Source of the DNA: Hohaiivirga grylli
GTDB taxonomy: Bacteria > Pseudomonadota > Alphaproteobacteria > Rhizobiales > Beijerinckiaceae
Reading direction: 5' to 3'
NCBI RefSeq assembly: GCF_039655745.1
Contig: NZ_JBBYXI010000002.1
Location: forward strand, 372,001-436,000
Length of the DNA: 64,000 bases
Below the pieces are notes generated by a model. The model was not told the DNA's origin. It searched no databases and was given only the letters and a program-made list of their open reading frames with translations. The position numbers and the translations under genes were made by a program. Numbering within the stretch: the first letter of the stretch is position 1; every line of letters starts with the position of its first letter. Positions 1-8,974 of this stretch are shown here, piece by piece.

Positions 1-189
1 GCGTTCGACCGCAGGCATTGATGCAACCGGTTGTCTGACGTTCTCACCTTCAATGATAAATAATGGCCAGATTAAATCTGCTGCATTCAGCCTGTGCTCT
101 CTGACAAGATTTCTTGACCATTCTTGTTTTCTGTTGCGTCTAAGGCGATGGGAAAGGTGAAGGGATGTCTGTTCGTATGATTTAAGCAT
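1..189 (-). CDS. hemB: Delta-aminolevulinic acid dehydratase, N-terminal part (cut by window edge)
   Basis: Porphobilinogen synthase condenses two 5-aminolevulinates in cytoplasmic tetrapyrrole synthesis. Reading the minus strand from the ATG at 189 gives 63 codons open to the window edge. The text WSRNLVREHRLNAADLIWP, followed by a FIIEGEN...QPVASMPAVER stretch, is the typical HemB N-terminus (basic R-rich start, DLIWP, EGxN, SMPxVxR). The catalytic lysines and metal ligands lie outside the window. It is divergent from the hydrolase gene at 368; the 178 bp between them must hold both promoters. The start codon is the first ATG of the frame and was not confirmed by a clear ribosome site. Confidence 0.88.
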   Translation of the reverse strand, partial: MLKSYEQTSLHLSHRLRRNRKQEWSRNLVREHRLNAADLIWPLFIIEGENVRQPVASMPAVER

Positions 190-367
190 TGTTGTTGGTC
201 TTCGTGTTTTATACGGTAACAACAAATATAGAGGCTTATTTGAAAATGACAGTTCGGCTAAGGTTGAAGTGAACCATAGACAGGATGATAGCATCGATAT
301 CATTGCGAACTGCGGAAAGAATGTCTAAACCGATGTATCTGATCAGTTACGGCAGGAGATTGGTACA

Positions 368-1420
368 ATGAGCATGGCTCCAGAAGTTATCTGCGAAAAG
401 AAGGGATCTGTTGGTGTTATCACCCTGAACAGACCTCGGGCATTGAATGCTTTATCGCGCGATATGGTTCAGGGCATGTCTGTTGCTCTTGCTGAATGGA
501 AAGACGATCCGGCTATCAAGGCTGTTATTGTCAAAGGTGCGGGTGAGAAAGCATTCTGTGCTGGTGGCGATGTGCGCACACTGCGTGAATACTGCCTTGC
601 AGGAATGCGTGAGGAAGCTCTCGATTTCTGGTATGAAGAATACATTCTCAATACGCAGATACACCGCTTTCCCAAACCATATATTTCGCTGATTGGCGGT
701 ATTGTGATGGGTGGCGGTGTTGGCGTCTCCATCCACGGCTCTTATCGTGTTGCAGGCGACAATTACCTGTTTGCAATGCCGGAAGTTGGGATTGGATTCT
801 TCCCGGATGTGGGGGCGGCCTATCCATTGTCCCGCGTGAAATCCCAGTTTGGAACCTATCTTGCCATTACGGGTGACCGCGTGAAGCGAGATGATGCGAT
901 TTATCTGGGGCTGGCAACGCATGCTGTTGCAACAAGTGATTTCGATAATATTGAGCAGAAGCTTGCTGATGGCGAGGATGTCGACACTGTCCTGGCAGAA
1001 TATGCCGTTAAGGTTCAGCCATCTCATCTCGCTGAACAGGAAACATTTATCTCAGAAACTTTCTCAGCAGAAACCGTTATTGAGATCATTAATCGTGTTC
1101 GTAATGCTGCGGAGCACTCTGAGTTTGCGCAGCACCTGCTCAAGTGTTTTGAGGGCAAGTCTCCAACCAGTATGTGTGTTTCTCTCGAACAGATGCGCCG
1201 TGCTGCAAAGCTTGATTTTGATGGTGTCATGGAAATGGACTATCGCCTTTCTTGTCGCTTATGTGAATTAGGGCAGGACTTTTTTGAAGGCGTTCGTGCC
1301 GTACTGGTTGATAAAGATAACTGGCCACGCTGGAGCCCGGCAAAACTGGAAGACGTAAAGCCAGAGGTTGTTTCGGCATATTTTGAGCCGCTTGCATCAA
1401 AAGAATTCAAGGCGCCCTAA
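368..1420 (+). CDS. 3-hydroxyisobutyryl-CoA hydrolase (crotonase family)
   Basis: Hydrolyses 3-hydroxyisobutyryl-CoA to free acid and CoA in valine catabolism (cytoplasm). The 350-residue length and motifs fit HIBCH rather than a 260-residue enoyl-CoA hydratase. Seen: ITLNRPRALNAL near residue 20, GEKAFCAGGDVR near 60 (CoA-binding and oxyanion loop), GGIVMGGGVGVS near 110, MPEVGIGFFPDVGAAYPLSR near 140, and the HIBCH-type C-terminal half with FEGKSPTSMCVSLEQ and FFEGVRAVLVDKDNWPRW. AGGAGA precedes the ATG by about 10 nt. Its stop overlaps the start of the next gene (TAATG), so the two are probably translationally coupled. Confidence 0.88.
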   Translation: MSMAPEVICEKKGSVGVITLNRPRALNALSRDMVQGMSVALAEWKDDPAIKAVIVKGAGEKAFCAGGDVRTLREYCLAGMREEALDFWYEEYILNTQIHRFPKPYISLIGGIVMGGGVGVSIHGSYRVAGDNYLFAMPEVGIGFFPDVGAAYPLSRVKSQFGTYLAITGDRVKRDDAIYLGLATHAVATSDFDNIEQKLADGEDVDTVLAEYAVKVQPSHLAEQETFISETFSAETVIEIINRVRNAAEHSEFAQHLLKCFEGKSPTSMCVSLEQMRRAAKLDFDGVMEMDYRLSCRLCELGQDFFEGVRAVLVDKDNWPRWSPAKLEDVKPEVVSAYFEPLASKEFKAP

Positions 1421-1875
1421 TGTTTGGTTTCCTGCAAAAACAGAAAGAAAAGATTGGCAGTGCAAGTGATGCTCTGCGCACGGCTGCGGAAAGTTCTTCG
1501 TTTATCCGCTGGCATACAGTGCTCACAATATTTGCTCGTATTGTCGCTCTTCTGTGGCTTATGAAGGGACTTGCAGGGTGGAGCGCCATGATTGGTGTGC
1601 TGGGCGATGGCGGTGATTTTGTCAGTCGCAGTATTCAGTTCCAGTCAACTGTCATTTACTTCTCAACGATTGATGTGATTGCAGCTGTTGGTTTGTGGAT
1701 GATCTCGGCCTGGGGCGGAGTTGTCTGGCTGATCGCGGTGATGAGCTATATCGTTATTGCCACGCTGTTTCCCGGTATGCTGGCGATGGGGCCATGGATT
1801 GCATGGACGCTCGGCTTTCTTGTGCTGGCCTATCTGTCTTTGATGTGGCTTGGGGCGCGGGAAGATAACCGCTAA
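1420..1875 (+). CDS. DUF6163-like membrane protein
   Basis: A 151-residue inner-membrane protein of unknown function. After an amphipathic N-terminus (residues 1-30) there are about four hydrophobic segments (roughly 36-55, 72-93, 97-118, 124-143), ending in a short charged tail GAREDNR. It resembles the DUF6163 proteins that follow 3-hydroxyisobutyryl-CoA hydrolase genes in Hyphomicrobiales; that is recollection of the family, not a search. The ATG overlaps the stop of the upstream gene by one base, so it is likely cotranscribed with it. No catalytic motif is visible. Confidence 0.75.
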   Translation: MFGFLQKQKEKIGSASDALRTAAESSSFIRWHTVLTIFARIVALLWLMKGLAGWSAMIGVLGDGGDFVSRSIQFQSTVIYFSTIDVIAAVGLWMISAWGGVVWLIAVMSYIVIATLFPGMLAMGPWIAWTLGFLVLAYLSLMWLGAREDNR

Positions 1876-2049
1876 GCTGGTATCTCTTCCTTGTATAACA
1901 GTTGAGCTTTCATGATCTGCCATAAATTTGCCTATTCATTCTCGTTTTGAATACTTTTCCTTAAGGGATATCTGGCATTTTACTCGGCATGATCGGGTCC
2001 AGAATTGTTAAGGGCCCTTAGTAACAGGTTTCAAAAGACTGAAAGCTTG

Positions 2050-3321
2050 ATGATGTTTTCTCGGATTTCTCTTCTTTCCGGCGCGATTTTTATGGCTTGT
2101 GCCGCAACAACCGGTGTCTCTGCGCAGCAGATAGCTGCTGATGATCAGGTTGAATGGCAGCAGAATTATGATTCTGCCGTGCGTATGCGCGTACCACGCT
2201 CTGTAACACCAATTCTTTCCCAGCAGGCACTGAATGCTACTGAAGAAATGATTTCACGTTACCGGGATCTCGTGGCCCGTGGTGGTTGGCAGCAGATGCG
2301 CATTGCAACAAATCTGCGCGTTGGCTCGCGCAGTCAGGATGTTTCGGCTCTGCGCCAGCGTCTGATTGCCAGTGGAGACCTTGATCCATCCGTTGGTAAT
2401 TCACCGGTTTACGACTCCTACGTTGAAGCAGGTGTTCGCCGTTTTCAGGCACGTCATGGTTTGAATACGACGGGGCAGATGAACGCTGCTACTTTGCAGG
2501 CTATGAACGTACCTGCTGATATCCGCCTGAAGCAGCTGGAAATCAACGTTGTCCGTCTGCGTTCCTATTCGGGTGATCTGGGCAATCGTTATGTTATCGT
2601 CAATATTCCGGCAGCTGTTGTTGAAACGGTTGAGGGTGGAGCTGTTCAGAGTCGCCATGCGGCCGGTGTCGGTAAGGCCGACCGTCAGTCTCCGATCATG
2701 AATGCCAAAATTACCCAGATCAACTTTAACCCGTTCTGGACTGTCCCTGCCTCTATCATTCGGAAGGATTTGATTCCGAAGATGCAGAAAGATCCAAGCT
2801 ATCTGACAGATAACAAGATCCGCATCTATAATAAGTCCGGGCAGGAACTGCAGCCGCAGCAGGTAAACTGGCACTCAAACGAGGCCACAAACTATATGTT
2901 CCGTCAGGATCCGGGTGGGGATATCAACTCCATGGGGTTCGTCCGTATCAATATTCCAAACCCTTATGGCGTTTATATGCACGATACACCTGCTAAAGGT
3001 GTGTTCGGTGATGACTACCGCTTCGTCTCTTCTGGCTGTGTTCGTCTTCAGAACGTTCGTGACTACATTCAGTGGCTGTTGAAAGAAACACCCGGCTGGG
3101 GCCGTCCTGAGATTGAACAGACCTTTGCATCTGGTGCCCGTAAGGATGCAACCCTGCGCTCACCGGTCAATGTTTACTGGACCTATATTACAGCCTGGGC
3201 AACGCCAGATGGCTTGGTACAGTTCCGTGGTGATATTTATAGTCGTGACGGTCTTGGCAAGCTTGTGCCAGTCGCCAGCGATGAACCGGTTCCGCCACAG
3301 GAAGAGAACTTCTACAATTAA
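2050..3321 (+). CDS. Periplasmic L,D-transpeptidase (YcbB/LdtD-like)
   Basis: Forms 3-3 crosslinks in, or attaches proteins to, peptidoglycan. From the ATG at 2050 it is 423 residues: signal peptide about 1-25 (hydrophobic core, VSAQQ cleavage region), a peptidoglycan-binding repeat about 85-155 (VGSRSQDVSALRQRL, FQARHGLNTTG), then a YkuD domain about 170-355. The catalytic signature is visible: H311 in YMHDTP and SSGCVRL with C330. The frame stays open upstream to a TTG at 2005, but the ATG pair at 2050/2053 places the signal peptide correctly. It stands alone, followed by a terminator. Confidence 0.88.
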   Translation: MMFSRISLLSGAIFMACAATTGVSAQQIAADDQVEWQQNYDSAVRMRVPRSVTPILSQQALNATEEMISRYRDLVARGGWQQMRIATNLRVGSRSQDVSALRQRLIASGDLDPSVGNSPVYDSYVEAGVRRFQARHGLNTTGQMNAATLQAMNVPADIRLKQLEINVVRLRSYSGDLGNRYVIVNIPAAVVETVEGGAVQSRHAAGVGKADRQSPIMNAKITQINFNPFWTVPASIIRKDLIPKMQKDPSYLTDNKIRIYNKSGQELQPQQVNWHSNEATNYMFRQDPGGDINSMGFVRINIPNPYGVYMHDTPAKGVFGDDYRFVSSGCVRLQNVRDYIQWLLKETPGWGRPEIEQTFASGARKDATLRSPVNVYWTYITAWATPDGLVQFRGDIYSRDGLGKLVPVASDEPVPPQEENFYN

Positions 3322-3345
3322 GCAGTGCCCTGCAGTTATAAAAAC

Positions 3346-3370
3346 AAGGTCGCCATTGGCGGCCTTTTTT
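3346..3370 (+). terminator. Rho-independent terminator after the L,D-transpeptidase gene
   Basis: Nine-pair stem (AAGGTCGCC / GGCGGCCTT, one G-T pair) with a three-base loop, followed by TTTTTT. It begins 24 nt after the stop codon. Confidence 0.85.
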
Positions 3371-3569
3371 ATTTCAGGAGTTTCTTTGCCCTTGGAATAT
3401 GTTGGGCGGCTTCTGATAACATGCTAATGCTGATGAACCGCATTGTGGGGTAATAGGTTTATGGTACGGCTTTCTCTTGCGAAAGGGGCGGCGGTTGGTT
3501 ATCTGATGTTAGGATTTATAAAGAACGGGAATGTCTTCCTGCTCCATAGACGTTGATAGAGGGATCATT

Positions 3570-4868
3570 ATGGCTGGCGAAGGTAACAATCATCTGTCGA
3601 ATAGCTTCTTTTCTGCAAGCCTTGCAGATCAGGACCCTGAAATTGCAAAAGCCATTAATCAGGAACTCGGTCGCCAGCGTGATGAAATCGAACTGATTGC
3701 TTCAGAAAATATTGTTTCCCGCGCTGTTCTTGAAGCTCAGGGCTCTATCATGACCAACAAATACGCGGAGGGCTATCCGGGCCGTCGCTATTATGGTGGT
3801 TGCCAGTTTGTCGATATTGCTGAAAACCTCGCTATTCAACGCGCTTGTCAGATATTTGGTGCCCAGTTTGCCAATGTTCAGCCAAACTCCGGTAGTCAGG
3901 CCAATCAGGCTGTGTTCATGGCTCTGATGAAGCCGGGTGATACATTCATGGGCCTCGATCTGGCCTGTGGTGGCCACCTGACACATGGTTCTGCCGTTAA
4001 CATGTCCGGTAAGTGGTTCAATGTCGTGTCTTATAAGGTGCGTCCTGAAGACCAGATTATCGATATGGATGAGGTTGCAAAGCTTGCACATGAGCATAAG
4101 CCAAAGGTCATTGTTGCCGGTGGCTCTGCCTATTCACGTTTCTGGGATTTCGCACGTTTCCGCGAAATTGCCGATGAAGTCGGTGCTCACTTCATGGTCG
4201 ATATTGCGCATTTTGCCGGGCTGGTTGCCGGTGGTGTTCACCCATCACCATTCCCGCATGCTCACGTTGTAACGACCACAACGCACAAGACGCTTCGCGG
4301 CCCACGCGGCGGCATGATCCTCACGAATGATGAGGAGCTTGCCAAGAAGATCAACTCTGCCATCTTCCCGGGCCTGCAGGGCGGCCCGCTTATGCATGTG
4401 ATTGCCGCTAAAGCTGTCGCTTTTGGCGAAGCGCTGCGTCCTGAGTTCAAGGCTTATGCGCAGGCTGTTGTTGATAATGCCAAGGCTCTGTCTGAAAGCC
4501 TTGCCCATGGCGGTCTTGATCTTGTTGCAGGCGGTACAGACAACCATCTGATGCTTGTGGATCTCCGCAAGAAGAAGATTACCGGTAAGGCTGCTGAAGC
4601 TGCCCTTGGTCGTGCGCATATTACCTGTAACAAAAATGGTATTCCGTTTGATCCTGAAAAGCCATTCGTTACATCCGGTATTCGTGTTGGCTCACCTGCT
4701 GTCACGACACGTGGTTTCGGTGTTGCTGAAATGCGTGAAGTTGGGCGTATGATTGTTGAGGTTCTCGATGGTCTGCGTGACAACGGTGAAGAACAGAATA
4801 CCAATGTTGAAGCAAGCATTCGGGTCCAGGTTCAGGCTCTGACCCAGCGCTTCCCGATTTATGGCTGA
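3570..4868 (+). CDS. glyA: Serine hydroxymethyltransferase
   Basis: PLP enzyme interconverting serine and glycine and supplying methylene-tetrahydrofolate. 432 residues from the ATG at 3570, which has GAGGG 7 nt upstream; a longer in-frame ATG at 3531 adds 13 residues unlike the family and has no good ribosome site. Seen: ELIASENIVSRAVLEAQGS, YPGRRYYGG, the PLP lysine K240 in TTTTHKTLRGPRGG, and IFPGLQGGP. It is followed 8 nt later by nrdR and then ribD-ribE, a gene order common in alphaproteobacteria. Confidence 0.96.
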   Translation: MAGEGNNHLSNSFFSASLADQDPEIAKAINQELGRQRDEIELIASENIVSRAVLEAQGSIMTNKYAEGYPGRRYYGGCQFVDIAENLAIQRACQIFGAQFANVQPNSGSQANQAVFMALMKPGDTFMGLDLACGGHLTHGSAVNMSGKWFNVVSYKVRPEDQIIDMDEVAKLAHEHKPKVIVAGGSAYSRFWDFARFREIADEVGAHFMVDIAHFAGLVAGGVHPSPFPHAHVVTTTTHKTLRGPRGGMILTNDEELAKKINSAIFPGLQGGPLMHVIAAKAVAFGEALRPEFKAYAQAVVDNAKALSESLAHGGLDLVAGGTDNHLMLVDLRKKKITGKAAEAALGRAHITCNKNGIPFDPEKPFVTSGIRVGSPAVTTRGFGVAEMREVGRMIVEVLDGLRDNGEEQNTNVEASIRVQVQALTQRFPIYG

Positions 4869-4876
4869 GGTTTGAT

Positions 4877-5374
4877 ATGCGCTGTCCGTTCTGCGGTGGG
4901 CTAGATACGCAGGTTAAAGACTCACGACCGACGGATGATTCCGCATCCATTCGTCGGCGTCGTGTCTGCCCTGATTGTGGTGGCCGGTTCACGACTTTTG
5001 AGCGCGTGCAACTGCGTGAGCTTATTGTCGTCAAACGTTCCGGACGGCGTGAATTGTTTGAGCGTGAAAAGCTGGAAAAATCAATTGAGGTTGCTCTTCG
5101 CAAACGCTCAGTCGATATGGAACGCGTTGAGCGCATGATCAATGGTATTGTTCGCCAGCTCGAAAGCCAGAGTGAGGGCGAGGTTTCCAGCGAGCAGGTT
5201 GGTGAACTGATTATGGAAGGGCTGAAAGGCCTTGATGATGTCGCCTACGTTCGCTTTGCTTCTGTTTATAAGAACTTTGAAGAGGCCAGCGATTTTCGCA
5301 ATTTCCTTGGAGAGCTTGGAAAAACAGTAGCGAAAGAGGGCGTTGGCGGGGATGGTAGTATCCGGAAAAAATAA
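4877..5374 (+). CDS. nrdR: Transcriptional repressor NrdR
   Basis: Zinc-ribbon and ATP-cone repressor of ribonucleotide reductase genes; it binds NrdR boxes in response to (d)ATP. 165 residues. The zinc ribbon is complete (C3, C6, C31, C34 in CPFCGG and CPDCGG), followed by an ATP-cone at about 46-136 (VVKRSGRRELFEREKLEKSI). It lies 8 nt after glyA and overlaps the ribD start (ATAATGG), so glyA-nrdR-ribD-ribE form one operon. No nrd genes or obvious NrdR box pair were seen in the window. Confidence 0.96.
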   Translation: MRCPFCGGLDTQVKDSRPTDDSASIRRRRVCPDCGGRFTTFERVQLRELIVVKRSGRRELFEREKLEKSIEVALRKRSVDMERVERMINGIVRQLESQSEGEVSSEQVGELIMEGLKGLDDVAYVRFASVYKNFEEASDFRNFLGELGKTVAKEGVGGDGSIRKK

Positions 5375-6519
5375 TGGCCCGATATTCTGCTTCTCATATC
5401 TCTGGAAATATAACTGAAGCAGATTATGGCTTCATGGCAGCCGCTATTGCCATGGGATACAGAAATCTAGGATTAGCAAGGCCAAATCCCTCTGTTGGGG
5501 CTGTCATTGTTACTCAGACAGCTGAGGGACCGGTGATTGTCTCACAAGGTGTAACAGCCGCTGGTGGCCGCCCTCATGCCGAGCGGCAGGCACTGGATAT
5601 TGCGGGTGAACGTGCCCGAGGAGCAACCCTTTATGTAACGCTGGAGCCTTGCTCCCATATTGGGCGTGACACGCCCTGTGCAGATGCGATTGTGGCATCG
5701 GGCATCAAGCGTGTAGTTGCTGGTATCCTTGACCCTGATACACGCGTTGCCGGCCATGGCTTTGAACGTCTGCGTCAGGCGGGTATTGAAGTTGTAACAG
5801 GTGTACTTGCTGATGAGGCCGCCAAACTGCATCGTGGACACCTGACCCGCGTATTAAAACACCGCCCGGCCATCACGTTAAAGCTTGCGCGTACGCAGGA
5901 TGGTTTTGCAGGCAGCGGAACAGCTGAACGCCTGATGATCACAGGTGAGCTGGCAAATTCATATACACATATGATGCGCGCCCACAGTGATGGCATTCTG
6001 GTCGGGGTTAATACGGTCAATGCTGATGATCCGCGTCTTGATGTACGCCTCAATGGTATGGCAAATCGCTCTCCCATACGTGTTGTCCTTGATGGCCAAT
6101 TAAGAATTAATCCTGACAGTTATCTTGTTAAAACGGCATCACATCTGCCAACCTGGATTGTTTCAGCGGAAGGGCCGGGAACTTCAAAACATGATGTTTT
6201 GTGCCGCTGTGGATGTGAAGTTATTACGGTTGGGACAGGTCAGGATGGTCATCTCGATCTGAATGAGGCGATGTCTCACCTGGCAGATTATGGCTTATCG
6301 ACAATACTTTGTGAAGGTGGGCCAACGATTGCTTCTGCTTTAGCTGAGAATGATCTGTTAGATGAAATTGTTCTGGTGACAGGCAGCACTGTCTTCGGTC
6401 ATGAAGGCTTGTTAGCATTCCAGCCATCACTTGATGCTGCTTTAGCTTCAAACTTCAATTTAAAGAACACAATACCGGCTGGACTTGATGTCTTTGCCTT
6501 TTACGAGAAAGCTTACTGA
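5374..6519 (+). CDS. ribD: Bifunctional riboflavin deaminase/reductase
   Basis: Catalyses the second and third steps of riboflavin synthesis: deamination of the pyrimidine ring, then NADPH-dependent reduction of the ribose. 381 residues. The N-terminal deaminase domain has the zinc site H68-A69-E70, C93 and C102 (HAERQAL, EPCSHIGRDTPC). The C-terminal RibD_C domain starts near residue 160 (PAITLKLARTQDGF) and contains CEGGPTIASALAENDLLDE near 310. It overlaps nrdR by one base and ends one base before the ribE start. Confidence 0.96.
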   Translation: MARYSASHISGNITEADYGFMAAAIAMGYRNLGLARPNPSVGAVIVTQTAEGPVIVSQGVTAAGGRPHAERQALDIAGERARGATLYVTLEPCSHIGRDTPCADAIVASGIKRVVAGILDPDTRVAGHGFERLRQAGIEVVTGVLADEAAKLHRGHLTRVLKHRPAITLKLARTQDGFAGSGTAERLMITGELANSYTHMMRAHSDGILVGVNTVNADDPRLDVRLNGMANRSPIRVVLDGQLRINPDSYLVKTASHLPTWIVSAEGPGTSKHDVLCRCGCEVITVGTGQDGHLDLNEAMSHLADYGLSTILCEGGPTIASALAENDLLDEIVLVTGSTVFGHEGLLAFQPSLDAALASNFNLKNTIPAGLDVFAFYEKAY

Positions 6520-6520
6520 T

Positions 6521-7144
6521 ATGTTTACTGGGCTTGTTTCAGATGTTGGAACTGTCGTTTCTGTGACAGAAAGCGATAAACTGCGCCGTATTCGTATTGA
6601 AAGCGCCTATGACCCTTCAACAATCCTGATGGGGGCATCCATTGCCTGTAGCGGCCCATGTCTGACAGTTGTTGCTTTTGGTGAGCAGGAAGGCGGTTGC
6701 TGGTTTGAAGTTGATGCTGCAGCTGAGACTTTGGCCAAGACAACAGTCAATGAATGGGCAGTTGGGCGCCATCTTAATCTTGAGCGCTCACTGAAGATTG
6801 GTGATGAGCTTGGTGGTCATATTGTGACTGGCCATGTTGACGGTGTCGGCCAGATTGTCTCACGCCGTATGGTGACAGATGCTGATAACCCTTGGGGTGA
6901 AACAGCTGAATTCACTATTGCCGTGCCAAAAGAGCTTGCTCGCTTTATCGCGACAAAGGGCTCAGTTTGTCTTGATGGTACATCGCTGACAGTCAATAGC
7001 GTTGATGGCAATAAGCTTACAGTTCTACTCATCCCTCATACCCTGACAGTAACAACATGGGGTGAGCGTAAGGAGGGCGATTCAATCAATGTGGAAGTTG
7101 ATCTGATGGCCCGTTATGCAGCCCGACTGACTGAGAAGATATAA
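6521..7144 (+). CDS. ribE: Riboflavin synthase, alpha subunit
   Basis: Dismutates two 6,7-dimethyl-8-ribityllumazines to riboflavin and the pyrimidinedione. 207 residues with the expected tandem lumazine-binding domains: MFTGLVSDVGTV at the N-terminus and the second repeat with GGHIVTGHVDGVGQIV near residue 95. The start is the ATG at 6521, which gives the invariant MFTG N-terminus; an in-frame ATG at 6485 lies inside ribD. Its stop is 43 bp before an AT-rich membrane gene that separates it from ribH. Confidence 0.95.
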   Translation: MFTGLVSDVGTVVSVTESDKLRRIRIESAYDPSTILMGASIACSGPCLTVVAFGEQEGGCWFEVDAAAETLAKTTVNEWAVGRHLNLERSLKIGDELGGHIVTGHVDGVGQIVSRRMVTDADNPWGETAEFTIAVPKELARFIATKGSVCLDGTSLTVNSVDGNKLTVLLIPHTLTVTTWGERKEGDSINVEVDLMARYAARLTEKI

Positions 7145-7187
7145 GAAAAGAATAGAAACTACATTTTAGCAGACGGTTTGGGGAAGA

Positions 7188-7727
7188 ATGTCTGAGATAG
7201 ACTCGCCATTGGCGCAAGAAGGAAAGCCTTTGCCTTTTGGCGGTTTTCTTATTTTTGTATGTATTTGGTTTGCTCTGAATATCTTTGGTTTTGTAATCAA
7301 TGCATATTACATTTTTGAATATTTGAGCCTTGGATATCTGAATATATTCTTTGATTCTGACTACCGGGGCATAGAGAATTTGTTTCATGCATTTGATTTT
7401 ATCAATAGCATAATTGATACCTTTTTCTTGTGTTGTTTTTTATATGTTTTGAGGTTTTTTCTTCAAAAGAAACGTGTCTTCGTTTATTATTATAAAAATT
7501 ATATAATTTGCTATTGTATTTATATTTTCTTGTCCCTGATTGTTTATATGTATCTTTCTTATCTTTTTCCTGATCTGGCACGCGAACAGCTTGATGGAAA
7601 CTGGAGCTTGGTTACTTGGCAAATTACAAGCTCAATTATAATTTCTCTCGCGATGCTGGCTGATATTTTAATCTGCATCTACATCACTCGCTCAAAGCGT
7701 TGTAAGGCTACTTTTATTCGTCGGTAA
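7188..7727 (+). CDS. AT-rich polytopic membrane protein, DUF2569-like
   Basis: A 179-residue inner-membrane protein of unknown function. After a short hydrophilic start with LPFGGFL there are four hydrophobic segments (about 25-45, 70-92, 106-130, 143-163), rich in Phe, Tyr and Ile, ending in a basic tail. The PxGGxL start and four-segment layout recall DUF2569 proteins (a recollection, not a search). Base composition is clearly more AT-rich than ribE and ribH on either side, which suggests later insertion between the rib blocks. The translation start is well placed after GGGGAAGA. Confidence 0.7.
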   Translation: MSEIDSPLAQEGKPLPFGGFLIFVCIWFALNIFGFVINAYYIFEYLSLGYLNIFFDSDYRGIENLFHAFDFINSIIDTFFLCCFLYVLRFFLQKKRVFVYYYKNYIICYCIYIFLSLIVYMYLSYLFPDLAREQLDGNWSLVTWQITSSIIISLAMLADILICIYITRSKRCKATFIRR

Positions 7728-7780
7728 ATTTACCTCGAATATGGTCACTAAAGCTTGCAAAGCTAATGAATTAAAAGAAA

Positions 7781-7811
7781 AGGCTCAGACCTGATAACAG
7801 GTTCTGAGCCT
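7781..7811. terminator. Bidirectional terminator between convergent genes
   Basis: A nine-pair stem AGGCTCAGA / TCTGAGCCT is extended by CCTG / CAGG around an ATAA loop. The minus strand continues into TTTTCTTTT, so it mainly ends transcription of the SPFH gene whose stop is at 7830; it can also stop the AT-rich gene on the plus strand. Confidence 0.8.
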
Positions 7812-7829
7812 CATTTATCATCTCTTCAA

Positions 7830-8720
7830 TTATGAACCTGTATTGAGCACAGGCTGGGCGCCTCGGTCGGAGACAATAGCGACCATCAGGTTGTTGACCA
7901 GCTGGAGGCGGTGCTCGTCTCCCAGTTTCAGAACGCCATCTTTTTCAAGCTTCTCGATTGCCAGGCATGTCATACCGACAGCGCCTTCAACGATGGTCTG
8001 GCGTGCAGACAGGATGGCTTTTGCCTGCTGGCGTTGCAGCATTGCGCTGGCAATTTCAGTGGCATAGGCGAGGTGGGTCAGACGGGATTCCATAACCTCG
8101 ACACCGGCAACGGCCAAACGAGCTTGCAGTTCTTCCGTCAATTCACGGGATACATCTTCAGCATTACCACGCAGGGTTTTGTCTGTGTCCGAGAATGAAT
8201 CATACGGATATTGTGTTGCGACATGGCGGATTGCTGCTTCACTTTGAACAGCAACGAAGTCTTCGTAATATTCGACGTCGAAAGCAGCTTTGGCTGTATC
8301 AATCACACGGAAAACAACAACGGCTGCGATTTCAATCGGGTTGCCATCAATATCATTGACCTTGAGTGTCGAGCTGTTGAAGTTGCGAACACGCAGCGAA
8401 ATGACACTTTTCTGAGTGAAGGGCACTGTCAGAAACAGGCCGCTTTTGCGGATGGTGCCAAGATAACGACCAAAGAAAATAATAACCTTACCCTGATTTG
8501 GCTGCACAACCGTCAGTGAGGTCAGTAACAGCAGGGCAAGAGCTATAAAGACAGGCCAGCGCAGAAGCGAGAGCCAGTCCATGCTTTTGCTGCTAAAAGT
8601 GTTCAGCAGATTAGGTGTCGAGGCTGCAAGGTAAATTTGATAGAAGCAGTACCCCAGAGCAATGATGATCAGTATGATGCCCAGATAACCGTTTATGGCG
8701 AGTGCCCGTTTTTCTTTCAC
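7830..8720 (-). CDS. SPFH-domain (slipin/stomatin-like) membrane protein
   Basis: Membrane-anchored scaffold of the SPFH superfamily; the family organises membrane domains, but its role here is unknown. 296 residues: two N-terminal hydrophobic segments (about 12-30 and 53-72), then the SPFH domain from about 75 (VVQPNQGKVIIFFGRYLGTIRKSGLFLTVPF) to 250, with LAVAGVEVMESRLTHLAYATEIA and an AMLQRQQAKAILSAR helix. No partner NfeD protease gene is adjacent. It is convergent with the AT-rich gene and divergent from ribH, and interrupts what would otherwise be a run of riboflavin genes. Confidence 0.85.
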   Translation of the reverse strand: MKEKRALAINGYLGIILIIIALGYCFYQIYLAASTPNLLNTFSSKSMDWLSLLRWPVFIALALLLLTSLTVVQPNQGKVIIFFGRYLGTIRKSGLFLTVPFTQKSVISLRVRNFNSSTLKVNDIDGNPIEIAAVVVFRVIDTAKAAFDVEYYEDFVAVQSEAAIRHVATQYPYDSFSDTDKTLRGNAEDVSRELTEELQARLAVAGVEVMESRLTHLAYATEIASAMLQRQQAKAILSARQTIVEGAVGMTCLAIEKLEKDGVLKLGDEHRLQLVNNLMVAIVSDRGAQPVLNTGS

Positions 8721-8855
8721 GTTTTTCTCCCGTGATTACGAATAAAATATCACGTGGCTAAATACGTCCGATATTATGTTTACGCAAGTTTGCAGCCTTT
8801 CTTATAAGGTTCTTTCCAGCCATTCCACGTGTTCTTCATCCTATGGAAATGAATG

Positions 8856-8886
8856 TTGACGCAAGATGCTGTACTTCGATTTTATA
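8856..8886 (+). promoter_or_regulatory. Possible promoter of ribH-nusB
   Basis: TTGACG is followed after 18-19 nt by TTTTAT/TTTATA, about 90 nt upstream of the ribH ATG. The -10 match is weak. No FMN-riboswitch core (AGGGNCGGGUGNAANUCCC-like) was found in the 254-bp gap. Confidence 0.35.
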
Positions 8887-8974
8887 GGGCTGCCCCCTTC
8901 CGCTTCACGCCAAATCAGGTTAGATCAAAAGCGTAGAATTTAATGACGGCTGGTTTTGCCGTTGGAGAGTGTAA

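Noticed and set aside
452..1027. 191-codon minus-strand frame inside the hydrolase gene (and similar long shadows elsewhere)
   Set aside because: Opposite-frame shadow of a clear crotonase gene; codon content is not protein-like.
8721..8974. FMN riboswitch before ribH
   Set aside because: Gap searched by eye; no RFN core motifs present.
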